Positions 13,788 to 27,000 of a stretch of DNA of 64,000 bases are shown piece by piece. Each line of letters opens with the position of its first letter. The stretch's first letter is position 1. The notes under the pieces were generated by a model, which made no database searches, was not told the origin of the DNA, and worked only from the letters and a program-made list of their open reading frames with translations. Position numbers and translations under genes: made by a program. The DNA comes from Cryptomeria japonica (lineage: Eukaryota > Streptophyta > Pinopsida > Cupressales > Cupressaceae). The stretch spans positions 19,755,932-19,819,931 of the forward strand of contig NC_081412.1 of NCBI RefSeq assembly GCF_030272615.1, written 5' to 3'.

Positions 13788-13809
13788 CTTTATATATGTA
13801 CTTTCTTAG

Positions 13810-14339
13810 ACACATTTTTGTTTACCTTTATAGAGACTTTCTCAGACATTTATTTACCTTTATATACATTTGATATAATTTATGTTTGATGAGACATCAT
13901 ACATACATTTTATGAAATTTAGAACTATTTACATGTTTATTTAATGATGATTATACAGACACGCACACACACACATAGAGATCATGTAGATTAGAAGTTT
14001 ATTTGATATCATGAACTTATATAGATTAGATGTTTATACATGTATGCGTACAAATTAGACGTGTTTATATATAAGTTGGATGTTTAAATATATTTGTCTT
14101 AAGTTGTTTAATTATACAAAATAGATGTTTAATAATCTCTTAGAGATTAGGTCCATGCTTAAATAGATAAGATGTAAACTTGAATATATTTGTGTTTATA
14201 TAGATCTTAATTATATCTATGTTTAAGCCATTCAATTATATCCCCAGATATTTCTAGCTCTCCATGTCCTAATTGTGCATCCCCTTGTCATTTCAATTGC
14301 AAACAATTACAAACACAATTGATTATTTTATTTAAACTC
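13810..14339. other. Spacer between the convergent genes
   Basis: AT-rich, with repeated TTTATATA and ATGTTTA words and a short (AC)n tract near 13962. No coding frame. It separates the 3' end of the plus gene from the minisatellite that follows. Confidence 0.55.
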
Positions 14340-14880
14340 AATTTATTAATTTGCATACATGCTAATTTAATTTACATACATCCTAATTGAAATACCATAC
14401 ACATGCATTTAATTTACATACATCTTAATTGTACATCCACTTAAGACATTTTAAAATTTACATGTTCATCCTAATTTAATTTGCATACATCCTAATTGTA
14501 CATCCCCTTAAGACATTTTAAAATTTACATGTACGCCCCTATTTAATTTACATGCATGTCCTAATTTAAGTATCATACACATGCATTTAATTTACATACA
14601 TCCTAATTGTACATCCCCTTAAGACATGTTCAAAAATATACATACGTCCTAATTTAAATATCATGTACACATGCACATTTAATTTACATGTACATCCTAA
14701 TTGTACATCCCCTTGAGACATTTTAAAATTTGCATACATCCTAATTTAAATATCATACAAATGCATTTAATTTACATGTATCCTAATTTAATTTACATAC
14801 ATCCTAATTTAAATATCATACACATGCATTTAATTTACACACATAAGGTAATTATACATCCCCTTAAGACATTAAAATTT
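14340..14880 (+). repeat. AT-rich minisatellite
   Basis: At least six degenerate copies of a unit containing TTTAATTTACATACATCCTAA, alternating with ATTGTACATCCCCTTAAGAC and AATATCATACACATGCA words. It lies between the 3' ends of the two convergent transposon genes. The open frame at 14701-14886 only translates the repeat. Confidence 0.85.
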
Positions 14881-15134
14881 GTTTGAATCATTTTAAACAC
14901 ATGTTAAGATATTATATAATTGGAATAGATTGCATAAGAAATTGCAGTGGTCAAATTTCATCATTAACTAAACAATATAACATATAAGAAATATAAGATC
15001 CCCTTTTAAGCCATGTCACGTGTGAAAAGTTCAAACACTACATAATAATATATGAGTTCATACAAGCTAGGTTTTAAAATCTTATGAATTAAATTCATGA
15101 GTTCAAATGTACTAGTACTATGAGAACTAAATAA

Positions 15135-16925
15135 TCATACCACATCAAGTGGTTCAACCCAATCTTCAATAACATTTAATATTTTCTCATGATCTTCACT
15201 ATCTAGTCTCCACTTCTAAGTCTGCCCATGTGATCATGGAACTGTATGAAGAATTAGGTCAACAACAATTACTAGGTGGCTATACTGATATACCTTGTTG
15301 TTAATTTGATATTCAATAAAATAAATCCCATTTTGAACAATTTTGATTTGTTAGAAATATGTCCCTTGCACTACAACTGAACCTGCATAAGAAACAAATT
15401 CCTTGAGGTGAAAATTTGTAAAACTATATAAAAATTTAAAATACATGCATAAAATCAATTAATTAAAACACATGAATAAGTTCAAACCTATGAGAAATGA
15501 CATTCCATCGCTCATTTCATCTTTTGTTAACTTTTTCCTCTCTTCTATGTAACACAATAAATAATAACTAACATCTTCTATATTTCCAACCTCTGCTATG
15601 ACTACACAAATATCTCCTGCACAACAAATTTACACAAAAAATTCAAACTTTTAAATATAATGTACTTGTTAAAAATTTGCAACATTTTAAGATATATAAA
15701 GTTATAAATGTGTGCATGTACCTTTTTAAATCAATATTGAAATATGGTCATAATCACTACAAATCAAAGGCATGTCTTCAAAACTTTCATCCTTATCTTC
15801 ATAGTATGTGCCAGTAACAACTAGTGGCACCAAATTCCATTCACTGACATATCCAAGCTCTTGGTTGTTGCATTCATCATAGTTTTCCAAAATGTAGTCA
15901 CAACAAAAATATGAACTTAATCCCTAATGCACAATGTCCATGGGCGATCATATGTACTTGTGACACAATGCAAAGATCTTGTCTTCTCCACCCTCTTGCA
16001 TCCATGTATTGTTCTTCTATCCACACTTGCAAAATGTACATACACTAAACAAATGAGCTAAACATATTTAATTTAATACTAAATTAATATTTTAAATATT
16101 TTGATTCAACTCAAGTGAAATAAACTTTCAAAAGATCACATACATGATATCTCCCAAAACACTCTATATGGAATGGGCTTGTGTATTCCTAATGATGAAC
16201 TAGGATCATTTGGCTGCACAAAGTGTTTTTTAAACTATTTAATATCATGTGCATCATCAATACAATCTCCTATATAATTTATTTGATGCTTTCTTAGAAA
16301 ATATTTGATACAAGCTCCTGCACCATCATGTTTACCCTTTCCATGCCCACTCTCAAAGAAACTCCAAATATGTGATATTTTGTCATTTTGATGATATCTA
16401 CATAGTGCATAAAATGGCCTTGATGATTTGAATTGTGGTGCACATCCATCAGACCAAACAAAATGCTTATCTATTTGTATGCCTCTATTTGCCAAATATT
16501 CAAAAAGACTTCTTAAAGAAATGTTCTACAAAATGTTTATCATGCTCCTTCTCATCAATAATATAGAAGTGGTGTTCTTTCTTAATGACACACTCTTCAA
16601 ATGTACTGTCCACATCATCCAAATCCAATTGTGCATGTCGATAATACACATGGACCATAATAGTGATTTGCTTTGAAAATTAACACTCTGATTGAATCTC
16701 TTTTTGATTTACAAAAGAGTGATTTATGCAAAGTCCACTACTGATAAAATAGTTTCAGGTGGGAAAGTGTCTCTTAATGTCTGAAACTGTTGTACTTGCC
16801 ACTTGGGAGAAAAACCATGGCATATGTATGGTTGTATCAAATTATGAAAGTTTTCCATAAATGTTCCAATAGGTATCTTCTCTTCTAAATAATCTAACCT
16901 TGTGGATTCTTTACCAAAGGGTATG
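15135..16925 (-). pseudogene. Transposase-like gene, C-terminal half, four exons
   Basis: Reading the minus strand from 16925, the frame gives EEKIPIGTFMENFHN, then KWQVQQFQTLRDTFPP and ILSVVDFA. After small frame disruptions it gives QITIMVHVYYRHAQ, SDGCAPQFK (16427-16453) and HGKGKHDGAGA (16313-16345). The Asp in VVDFA, the Asp in SDGCA and the acidic residues in the HGKG-DGAG block look like a DDE/D-type catalytic set; that is inference. Similar uncharacterised proteins with DFxENY, SDGCxxQFK and HGKGxxDGxGA blocks are known to me from animals and plants, without a family name I trust. Four exons follow GT-AG rules: 16144-16925, 15722-16025, 15488-15616 and 15135-15382, ending at TGA 15135-15137. 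Several stops and at least two frameshifts make it non-functional. Its missing N-terminus matches the segment at 48783-50031. Confidence 0.75.
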
Positions 16926-16975
16926 TGCACCAAGTTGTGGTACCAAAAGGGGTCTTAAGATCCCACTTTTTTTCT

Positions 16976-17674
16976 AAAATCAGCAAAGTCTTAACTTCAA
17001 TGACAAATTGAACATAGATACACTCCAAATTTGAAGATACAACAAGAACAAGAGTTAGATTTCCTCGAGTCTCCTTTCTAAACTACTAATTTGTTTTGAA
17101 AATGGTGGAGATGCTTCAAAAAGGGGGGCCACAAAAAGTGGTCCCGTTTTTATGCAAAACAACACAACATAGCGTATGTTGTGGCCCACCAAAAGTGTTA
17201 ACTTTTTCTTTGAATTTTTAAAATTGCTTCAGTGAGAAATTAGCTAACACCTTGTAGTTTATGTTGGATTTTTCAGCCAATTTTTTAATGATTATATGAT
17301 TTTTAATTAATTTTTGAAGTGGACACATCTTGAAAAATATAGATTTGAGTGTGCTTCCCCTAAAATCATTGAAAACTAATAAAAAATCAACATTTTTTTT
17401 TAAGTTGTGTAAAATGGAGTCTAGTTTCTAAAAATGTAAGTTTCTTCAAAATTTCATCAACATGTAAAAAACTATACCCAAAATAGTGCATATTGGTTTT
17501 TGACCAAAAATAGACATACTAACAAAAGAAATTAAAGATGAAAGCCTTAACGAAATCAAAATGTGAAAAAAGTTACATGCTAGGATAGTTTAGAGAGAGC
17601 TTAAGCTCACTATGGTGTTTTTTTTAGTTGTATTGAAACACGTGCAAACTTGATGGAGAGAATGGCCAAAAATA
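16976..17674. other. Left unique part of the 31.8-kb insertion
   Basis: No gene. A GGGGGGCCACAAAAAGTGG hairpin-like word lies near 17126, and the near-palindrome GGGTCTTAAGATCCC at about 16952 sits beside the terminal repeat. Confidence 0.5.
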
Positions 17675-17890
17675 TGTGAACTTTTTTAATCTTCTGATAA
17701 AAACACGTCTTAGGCCTAAAATGTGCATCCAACCCATGCCCAAGTACAATCCAACCCAAAGGGTTGGTGGTTTCCAATTCAAACCATTTGGCGAGCGCCA
17801 AATTTGGTTCTCGCCAAATGTGAAAAGTCAATTATTTGCATTTGGCAAGCACCAAATTTGGCATGCATCAAATGTTCTACATTGTCAAAT
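17675..17890. repeat. Subterminal inverted segment and CGCCAAA palindromes
   Basis: 17675-17760 is similar to the reverse complement of 48640-48745, sharing ACTTTTTxATCTT, GCATCCAACC/GGTTGGATGC and the CCAACCCAAAGGGTTGG palindrome. It is followed by CATTTGGCGAGCGCCAAA and related CATTTGGCAAGCACCAAAT words up to 17875. The overlapping frames at 17610-17831 (minus) and 17676-17956 (plus) merely read this palindromic DNA. Confidence 0.6.
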
Positions 17891-18154
17891 TTGAAGGTCA
17901 AAATCTCCAATTTTGGCACAAGTTGTGCCCACCCCCGAAGAAGAATATATACATGAAATATAACATTTAAGTATAAGTCACATTTGAATATGTGACATAC
18001 TTTTAATTTATATTTCATGTATATATTGGCAAGATGTTTGAGAGTGGTTTCAACTTTATAGGATTTATAATGTGGATTCTAGTTTTAAGAGGATCATATA
18101 AAATTTCTGACAGTTAAATTTCAGTAATCAGCATGTCAAATCTTAGTAATCAGC

Positions 18155-20021
18155 ATGCTCCTATTAGAATTCTTTAGCTTTGTATCTCACTCTCTTTATC
18201 TTCCCCAAACTCTAGACCTATCTCTCTCCATCTCTTGTCTCTCTTGCTTCTCTCTCCCCTCTCTAGGTATATCCCACCCTCTCTACCTTTCATTCCTTCC
18301 TTACCCCATTTCTATCCTTGACTCCCTCACTCTCTCTTCTTCTCTCTCACTCTCTTATTGTTTCTCTCCCTTCCCTCTCCATTCTCTCTATCACTACCTA
18401 TCCCTTCTATCCTCTCTCTCCCCATATATAGGGCTCTCCCTCCCTCCCTATTCACCTCACTACCTCTCCCTCCCTATATTATTAACCACCTCTCTCTCCC
18501 CCTCTAGGTTTTTGACCTATCTAATTGTCCACTCTCTAGTTGTCTCCCTCCTTCTCCACCTTTCTCTCCCTTAACCTTGTCCTATCCATTTATGAACTCT
18601 CTCCCTCTCTTCCCTCTTTCCAAACCTATCTATCTCCTCATTCCCTAGGTCTCTCACTTCCTCCATGTCTACCTCTCCATCAATCCCTCTTACCCATCTA
18701 TTTGTTCTTCTATCTCTTTTCTTATCCCTCCCTCCCCTCTCTAGGTTTCTCCCTTCGTTTCTTCCCCTCTCCCTCTCTATCTCCCTCCCCCACTCTCTCG
18801 TCTTCTCTCTTCCTCTCTTATTATCTATCTCCATTGTCTAGGTCATCACCTCTCTATCCCACCCTTTGTCCCCTCTCTATATTTCTCCCTCACTTCCTCT
18901 CCACCTATCTACCTCTGCATATAGGTGTCGTTACCCACCTCTCTTTATCCCCCTCTATCTATCTCACTTCTCTCTCACCATCTAGGTCTCTCACCTATCT
19001 ATATGTCCCCTCTATAGTTCTCTCCCTCCCTCTCTACCTCTCTCTCTCTCCCTCCCCCTTAATCCTATCCCTTTATGAACTCCCTCCTCTTCTCTTCCTC
19101 CCCTAACATCTTTATCTTCTCCTTCCACAGGTCTCTCACTCCCTCCATGTCTACCTCTCCATCCCTCCCCTCTTACTCCTCTCTTTTTTTTTGTCTCTCC
19201 TCTCCTACCTCCCTCCCCTCTCTAGGTATATCTCTCCCTTTCTTCCCCTATCCCTCTGTATCTCCTTATCCATACATACCCCAAATATATATCTTTCTCC
19301 CCCACTCTATTATTCTCTCTTCCTCTTCTATTCTCTCTCACTACATTCTAGGTGATCAAATCTCTCTCCCCTCTCTAGGTTTCTCACTTCCTTCCTCTCC
19401 ACCTATCTACCTCTGCATCATGTCTCATTGCTCACCTCTCTCTATCCCCCTCTATCTATCTCAATCCTCTCTCTTTCTATCTAGGTCTCCCATCTCTTTT
19501 TCCCCATATAGCTCTCTCATCTATCTATTTGTCCCCTCTCTAGTTCCCTCCCCCTCTCTCCCCCTCTTTCTCCCTCCCCCTTTACCCCTATTTTTTTAAA
19601 ATCTTTCTCTCTCTTCTCTCTCTCTCCCCCCACCTCTCTATCTTCTCCTTCCCTATGTCTTTAGACCCTCCACATCTACATCTCCCTCAATCCCCTCATA
19701 CTCCTCTCTCTCTTTATTATTTCATCTCTCCTCTTATCCCTCCCTCCCATTTCTAGATATCTTTGTTCTTTTCTTCCCCTCTCCCTCTTTATCTCCCTCT
19801 CCCTCCTTATCCCCATCTCTCTCTCTCCCTTCCTTACTATTTTTTATTCTCTCTTTACCGTCTACATCATTAGGTTTCCATCACACCCTCTCTACCCCTC
19901 TCTAGGTTTTTCCCTCTCTCCTTCTCCACCTCTCTATGTCTCCATCCATATCTCATTACCAACTTCTCTCTTCCCTCCTCCACCTATATCAACCATATCT
20001 CTCTCTCCCCCTATCTAGGTC
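18155..20021 (+). repeat. Pyrimidine-rich degenerate minisatellite, left part
   Basis: About 1.9 kb of TCTCTCCCTCTCTAGGT-like words with interspersed CTCACC, CTATCTACCTC and TTATGAACTC variants, almost free of purine runs on this strand. Long open frames (18155-18574, 18540-19106, 19075-19599) are Leu/Ser/Pro-rich artefacts of the composition, not genes. The same words appear in reverse complement (GAGAGACCTAGAGAGG) from 21.7 to 44.4 kb. Confidence 0.9.
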
Positions 20022-21127
20022 TGATGCAAAGAAAGACAATAATCAAGTTCTATCACAATAGATCCACACATTCAAGCCTAGTTCATCATTCTAGGTACAT
20101 TACTCCTTAAGCCTATTAGATGCATATTCATTTATCTTAATCAATATTATGCCAATTATGGCTTGCCAAGACCTTTACCAAGTCATTTGAAGATCCACAA
20201 ACCATTACTCCTATTGGACTATTCAAAACAATGCATTATTTCATCAAACCCTCAATTACCTAGATTCTTTCACAATCTTCCCACAACATGAAACAAACAA
20301 TCTTGCATAACTCACACATATGATCAAATTTATCAATTTAATTTAGTGGAAACCTAGGAAGCAACGCAAATAAGGTCATTACCAATTTATATTAATTTTT
20401 AATGGTTCAATCAAAATATATGAATTTTTCTTTCTTGTTGGAAACCTTAGGCAAGGTTTGGGACTGTTTTCACAACTCAATGAAATGACTCTGAATAAAA
20501 ACAAAAAGATCTGTATTTCATAGATACATCATCCCTCGGCCTTTAATTGACCATATCAGGTCATGCAAAACCATACCAAGTAAGTTTCTTGTTGTAAAGC
20601 AGTAAAAATATGGAGTTGGCAATCACTAATTTGATTATAACTTTCACAAAACATAATGAAAATCAGTCAAACAAAAATAATTTGAAAGATAAAAATATTC
20701 TCCCACTTTTCCAATTTGTTTCAAGCCAATATCAATATGTACTAGTTTGTACAATGAAAATTACAATAAGATTTCACAAAAATTACAAAGAAAAAGTAAT
20801 GAAAAATGATGTATCTCTTTCAATCAAGCTTCTCCAACCCTTGGATTTGAGTTGGGATAACCTATTTATCCATTTAAAACCATATCCAACTTTTTCAACC
20901 ACCCTTTAATCATTTTGTTAACAAATACATCCACTTAACAACTTTTGTGTAACATTGACAACTTTTGCATTTTTGACATCTAATCACCCAAATCTTTTAT
21001 TAATGGTCCTAAATGACCCAAAATGGTCTTATATGACCTTATTGACTCAGTTAAAACAAAAGAATCCAAAATTTGACAAATGACAATAATTTGACTCAAA
21101 TGGTGCATTTAGGATGCCCCTGTGACA
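20022..21127. mobile_element. Solo LTR, 1106 bp
   Basis: Starts TGATGCAAAG and ends CCCCTGTGACA (TG...CA) and is flanked by a perfect 5-bp target duplication AGGTC (20017-20021 and 21128-21132). Both sides are the pyrimidine minisatellite, so the array continues uninterrupted if the element is removed. No internal coding region remains, as expected after LTR-LTR recombination. The family is unknown; it is not similar to the LTRs of the three complete elements as far as I can see. Confidence 0.85.
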
Positions 21128-21132
21128 AGGTC

Positions 21133-21640
21133 TCTGATGTCTCTTTCCCCATCTAGGTATATTATATCTCTATCTAACCCCTCTCTAGTTCACTCTCTCA
21201 CTTTTCACTTCTCGCCCTACCTTCTTACCCCTTGTCTCTCTCTTCTTGAGTATCTCTATCATTTTCTTCTCTTTCTCCCTCACCTATCTACCTCTATCCT
21301 AACTAGGTCTCTTACTCCATGTATACCTCTCCCTCTCCCCCTCCTTAGCCCTCTCTTTGTCTTTGTTCTCTCTCCCTCCTCTCCTCTATCATTCTCTTAA
21401 GTCATAAAATCTCCTCTTATATCCCCCTTTATCTATCTCATCCCTCTCTTCCCATCTAGCTCTCTTACCCCTCTCTTGCCCTCTAGATATCTTATCTCTC
21501 TATATGTACCCTCTTTAGTTCTCTCCCTTCCTAAATACCACTCTCCATTTCTATAATATCTTATTCTCTAATTCTCTGTTATCCCTCACCTCTCTATCTC
21601 CTTCCATAGGTCTTTCATTTCCTCCACCTTATTCCCTAAA
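21133..21640 (+). repeat. Pyrimidine-rich minisatellite, right part
   Basis: Direct continuation of the array before the solo LTR (CCCCATCTAGGT, CTCTCTCCCTCC words). It ends at a spacer TTCCCTAAAACATATACC... (21620-21675) after which the strand bias flips to purine. Related spacers recur near 29717-29815 and 43780-43880. Confidence 0.85.
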
Positions 21641-21661
21641 ACATATACCAAGAATTTATAT

Positions 21662-22184
21662 ACCCTAAACCCTATATTAGATAGATATATAGAGAGAGAG
21701 AGAGAAAGAGAGAGAGAGAGTGTGTGTGTGTGTGGGTGAAGGGAGATGAAGACATGGAAGGAGTGAGTAACCTTGGGAAGGAGGAGATAGAGATGTGAAG
21801 AGAGAAAGAGAGAGAAAGAGAGAGATGTCACGAAGGGACAAGGGTAAGGGGGGTGAGTTAGATGGCTATAGGGGGAGAGAGAGGTGAGAGACCTAGATAG
21901 GGAGAGAGAGAAATGACATAATTAGAGAGGTGGGTAATGATACAAGGATGAAGAATTAGAGAGGTAGAGAGGAAGGGATAAACCTAGAGAGAGAGAGAGA
22001 TGCTGACCTTTTGAAAGGAGAGAGATAATAAGAGGGAGATATAATAAGAGAGAGTGGGGTGGGGAGATAGATATAAGAGTAAGGAAGGAGGAAGAAAGGG
22101 AAGGAGAGACCTAGAGAGGGGGAGAGAGGTGAGAGAGAGAGAGAGAAATATGGAGAGATAGAAAGAAGTATCAATACAACCAAT
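21662..22184 (-). repeat. Purine-rich minisatellite, segment 1
   Basis: GAGAGA tracts (nearly pure at 21692-21720, then a (TG)n at 21720-21733) and GAGAGACCTAGAGAGGGGGAGAG words, the reverse complement of the array at 18.2-21.6 kb. It ends at the copia-1 target site CCAAT (22180-22184). Confidence 0.88.
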
Positions 22185-23724
22185 TGTTAATCTTAGAGGA
22201 TCTGGTTAATACTGAGAGGGGGGTGAATCAGTATTAACAACAAATTCAAATTTGAAACTTGAACTTATAAAAATTCACCAAATCAATCATAAACTAGTAA
22301 TAAACACTTTACCATTATCGATAATCACTAATAACCAACTGTTAAATTGATTTAACAAAACTTCTCATTAAGTGTTCATCAACATGCATAAACTAAAAGT
22401 AAATCAAATCAACACATCAGAAACATTCACCACATGAACACCATGTTTTTCACATGGAAACCCAAATAGGGAAAAACCATGGTGGGAATTGGTACCCACA
22501 AAAATTGTGCACTCTTTTGGAATGTGCCCAGTTAGGAGCCTAGCCCGGTTAGGAGCTTACAAAGATTCTTTGTTAGGAGAAAACCCTATTAGGAGTCACC
22601 CGGTTAAGGGATTTAGATGGTGAGCCCTATTAGGAGCTTTAACCTGTTAGGATCAATCTCACAAGAGGATTTAACACTCAGATGTTGAGCTACCCGGTTA
22701 AGTGATTTACAATGTAAGGCCTGTTAGGACCTACTCGGTTAAGGGGTTTTGACTGCTGCAACTATTAGGGAACAACAATTAAAGATCTGGGTATAACACT
22801 TAACTGCTTGCTTGATCAGATCCAATTCTGCTCCAAATCTACTACACTCTAGCAGATCTCTCACACTCTGGTTTGGCTTCACACTCTTCTCAAAACCACC
22901 GACACAACAAACATAAACTAAACTGACATAAATAACATTTTCATCTTAGTCGATTACAAAACCCTAAGACCTACAACATAGATCATCATAGATCTTTACA
23001 ACTCATTACAGATCATCAAATGGATCATAACAATCAATTACAAATCAATTACAGTCATTGAATGATCACCACACCTCGATCTGATACACTTTCAAACCCT
23101 TAGCTCGTTCTGCTAAGCACTTTGCACATTCCCAAGAAATTTTCTCTTTGATCTCCCCAAAACATCATTCAAACACTTCATGCGGTTTCAGCGACATCAT
23201 CACCAACTTATAAACATAATGTGATCCACCGCTGAACTCAAAATCATTATCGGTTAAGAGAATTGTTTAACAGTCCTTAAACCCTTCTTAAACCCTAGCA
23301 AAAATAAAAAATCATAAACATGACTTCCGGTAACCAAAACATGATGCAGTTCTAGTCAAATACATATTACAATGATACAAACTCACATTCCAAACTGCAA
23401 CACTTCAATCATCACCAATCGCCAAATCTAATCAAAACATTTCCTCGTTTACCGGTTAAGGTCCTAATTCCTAGTTTCATGTTTCTTTACCGGTAAGGTC
23501 TTTCTAGTAGACCAAAAAGACTAAGATGACAAAATACAACATAGTAAACATCAGTTGTTATCAATAACAACACAAATAACTGATCAAAGTCATCCAATCA
23601 TGCAATCTCAATCTCTTCATCACAATGTCATCACAAATAGTCCTTTACCGGTTCAGTCTTCATTCTTCATCACCGGTTCAGTTTTCATTCTTCATCTCCA
23701 TCAGTTATGCCAATCATGCCAACA
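22185..23724 (-). repeat. copia-1 3' LTR (1540 bp)
   Basis: Downstream LTR in the sense of the minus-strand element. It contains a run of short direct repeats built on GTTAGGAGC and CCGGTTAAGGG between about 22530 and 22750, mirrored in the other LTR at 28550-28770. Confidence 0.93.
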
Positions 23725-23738
23725 TTCTCCCCCTTTGG
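23725..23738 (-). other. copia-1 polypurine tract
   Basis: On the minus strand AAAGGGGGAGAA abuts the 3' LTR start TGTTGGCATG, the usual plus-strand primer position. Coding of pol ends upstream near 24098 on the same strand. Confidence 0.85.
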
Positions 23739-24097
23739 CATTTATGGCAATGCCAACATATTCAACTAAAATCATGTTACTTAGTTCTAGAACTTCTTTG
23801 CTCCACTTCACTCTTATGTCGATTCTTCTCTTCTCCATCTGGAACTAAATCTTCATTTCTTCTCCCCCTTTCTATTACACATCTTCTCCTCCTTAGGCTA
23901 ATATATTTATTTTCCCCCTTTGATAGCAATGCCAAAGGTTCATATGCATTGTCGGTCATCAAATCTACTACTATTGTTTTCAACATCTCTGCAAAAAATC
24001 TCATCTAAGTTGCTCCCCCTGCGGAGTAGCCATCATTTCATCAATCCATAGTGAAAATTTTTCAATAAGCATACTGGATTGATCCATCTCCTACATC

Positions 24098-27000
24098 CTA
24101 GTTTTTCTTGTGTAGGGGCCTAACCCCTAATTTACCTCTGAGGTACTCAAAGGTAGTCTTTGATAATGGTTTTGTGAAAATGTCTGCTACTTGATCTTTG
24201 CTTGTCACATACTCCATTCTGACTTGGTTTTCATGTACTCTCTCCCTTAGAAAGTGATATTTCAATTCTATGTGTTTAGTTATTGCATGTAATACAATAT
24301 TTTTTGAAATATTAATCGCACTTGTATTGTCACAATAAATAGTTACCAGTTCAGACATATCAATTTTAAAACCTTCTAACACATGTCTCATCCAAATTGC
24401 ATGCTTGTAATTCATTGATGCCACAACATACTCTGCCTCTGTTGTTGACTGTGATACACAAGTTTTCTTCTTACTTGTCCAAGAAACCAATCTACCTCCA
24501 AGAAGAAAAGCTCCACCAGTAGTGCTTTTCCGATCATCAACTTTGCCTACCCAATCTGCATCAATAAACACTTTCAAAGAAAAATCATTTTTATAAGGAT
24601 ACCATAAGCCATAATCCATTGTGCCTTTCAGATATTTGAATATCCTTTTCATTGTTACCAAGCAAGTCTCCTTGGAATCTTTCTAAAATCTAGCAACCAA
24701 ACCAACATCATGTGCAAAATCAGGCCTACTATGAACAACATAATGCAACTTACCAATCATGGACCTGTATTCTTTTTCATCAATAGAGGGTGAATCATCT
24801 TTTTTAGAAAATTTACAACCTATCACCATCAGAGTACCAACCGGTTTACAATCCTCCATGCCAAATTTTTTCAATACTTCTTTTACATACTTACCCTTAC
24901 AGATAAATATTCCACCATCCAATTGTTGGACCTGCAACCCAATGAAAAACTTAATCTCACCAATAAGAGACATCTCAAATTATTTCTTCATCTCCTCAGC
25001 AAAAGGCATACATAAATCATCATCACCTCCAAAAATTATATCATCTACAAACACTTCATCTATCAACACTATGTCTCCATCAGTCTTAAGATATATGTTA
25101 TTGTCCTTACTGGTACACTTGAATCCTATCTTGATTAGGTGTGCATGCAATCTCTCATACCATGCTCTCAGTGCCTACTTCAATCCATACAATGCCTTAT
25201 GTAACTTGCAAACCATATCTTTATCCTCAGACAAAGTAAATCCATCTAGTTTTTCTATGTACACTTCTTCCTCAAGGATGCCATTAAGAAAAGCAGATTT
25301 AACATCCATCTGGTAGACCTTAAAGCCTTTAAATGTAGCATAAGAAAGTAATTTTCTTACTGCTTCCAATATTACCACCGGTTCAAAGGTTTCTCCATAA
25401 TCTTCTCCTTCTTCTTGTACATAGTCTTTGCATACCAACCTTGCTTTATTCCTCACAACCTTGCCTTCTTCATTCAACTTGTTTCTAAAGACCCATTTGG
25501 TGCCAATCACATTCTTGTCTTCCAGTCTGGGAACAAGTGTCCATTTCTTTTTCTTCTCTATCTGATCCAATTCCTCATTCAAAGCATTAATCCAATCATC
25601 ATACTTCAATGCCTCTCTTACTATTTTAGGCTCAATAGTAGAAATCAGACAAGAGTTTTCTCTAATTTTCCTTCTTGTTTGTCCACCAGCATTTTTATCT
25701 CCAATAATTTGGTCTTCTGAATGATTTAGTCTAACATACCTTGGTATTACCGGTTCCGGTGCTATGCCTTCTGCTTCATGTTCTTCATCTTCTTCATCAC
25801 TTTCTTCACTTACCAGTTGAGCACCTATTTTTGCATTTTCCTACTCATCATTCTTTTGTACTTCTGGTTCAATAAACACAAGTTTTTCTTCATCTTTCTC
25901 AAGTTCAAATCTATTGGTCTCATCAAATTTATCAGAGAGTTCATCTACCTTCACATTTGCACTCTCAATTATCCTTTTGTTCTCTTGTTATAACATTTGA
26001 AATACTTACTCTTTGTAGAATAACCAAGAAAAATACTTTCATCACACTTTGCATCAAACTTTCTAATGAAATCCTCACATTTAATGAAATATTTGTTCCC
26101 AAATTTTTTAAAGTAACTTACATTAGGAGTCTTGCGATGCCATAATTCATAAGGTTTTTTGTTGTTACCTCTCTTGACAAGTACCCGGTTCAAAATGTAA
26201 ACAATAGTGCTAACTGCTTCTCTCTAAAACATTTTTGGTACTTCACCTTGAATCAACATTGTTCTAGCAACTTCAACAATTATTCTATTCATTCTCTTTG
26301 CTATCCCATTCCGTTGTGGAGTTCTAGGAGCTGACATTTGCCTATTGATTCCATGTTCATCACAAAACTTCACAAACTCATTAGAAGTAAATTCTCCTCC
26401 CCAGTCAGATCTCAAACATTGAAAATTCTTCTCAGTTTCTTTCTCAAGTAAAGCTTTGAATGACTTGAATTTACTGAATGCCTTAGAATTTTCTCTTAGA
26501 AAAGTTACCCACATCATATTGAAAAAATCATCAGTGAAAATCATGAAATATCTATCACCATAATAGCTCTTAGTCCTCATAGGACCACAAAGATCACTAT
26601 GAACCAAATCTAGAATATTTTCTGAAGAGAAAGACTTACTTTTACAAGATATAAAAGTTATCTTACCCATCTGATAGTCCTTACATAACACATTGTCCAG
26701 TTTAACAAGCTGAGACAAACCTCTCACAATACTTGATTTACTAACCTTTATCAAATTGTCAAAATTCACATGACAAAATCTCTTATGCCATAACCAGTTG
26801 TCTTCAATCTTTGCCACCAAACAACTATTCACATTAGTATTCAGATGAAAAATATTACCTCTTGTTTGCTTTCCAATAGCAATCAATTATCCATTACTTC
26901 CAAGATTCTTTCACACTCCACTTTTAAATTCTAGAAGATATCCCTTATCATTTAATTGACCAACACTCAAAAGGTTATTTTTTAATCCATCAACCCAAAA

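Larger units (their letters stand above)
10871..13809 (+). pseudogene. Degenerate plus-strand gene of a two-gene DNA transposon
   Basis: I do not recognise the product. Coding character is clear. An ATG at 10871 (MEDQALDAQPAH...) opens a frame interrupted by one TGA at 11006 and runs to 11242. After a one-step frameshift it continues to 11556, jumps an insertion, and resumes in phase at 12724-13346. Further exons are 13454-13534 (81 bp, AG before and GT after) and 13633 to a stop at 13807. Readable peptides include YPHFLVSHGRYPNND, DDHYYIVAIPAPQDIA and EEQLQGLSQIGFIDRP. About a dozen stops fit decayed CAA, CAG or CGA codons (for example at 11006 and in the 11330-11475 stretch), as expected of a methylated transposon. 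It converges with the transposase-like gene ending at 15135. An accessory or DNA-binding transposon protein is possible, but this is inference. The 5' boundary is a plausible AG|ATG acceptor after the CT leader. Confidence 0.65.

Noticed and set aside
18155-19599. Long plus-strand open frames (139, 188 and 174 codons)
   Set aside because: Leu/Ser/Pro-rich translations of a pyrimidine minisatellite; no codon or domain signal.
23555-24008. Plus-strand frames near the copia-1 3' LTR
   Set aside because: Antisense of the LTR and 3' untranslated part; no domain.
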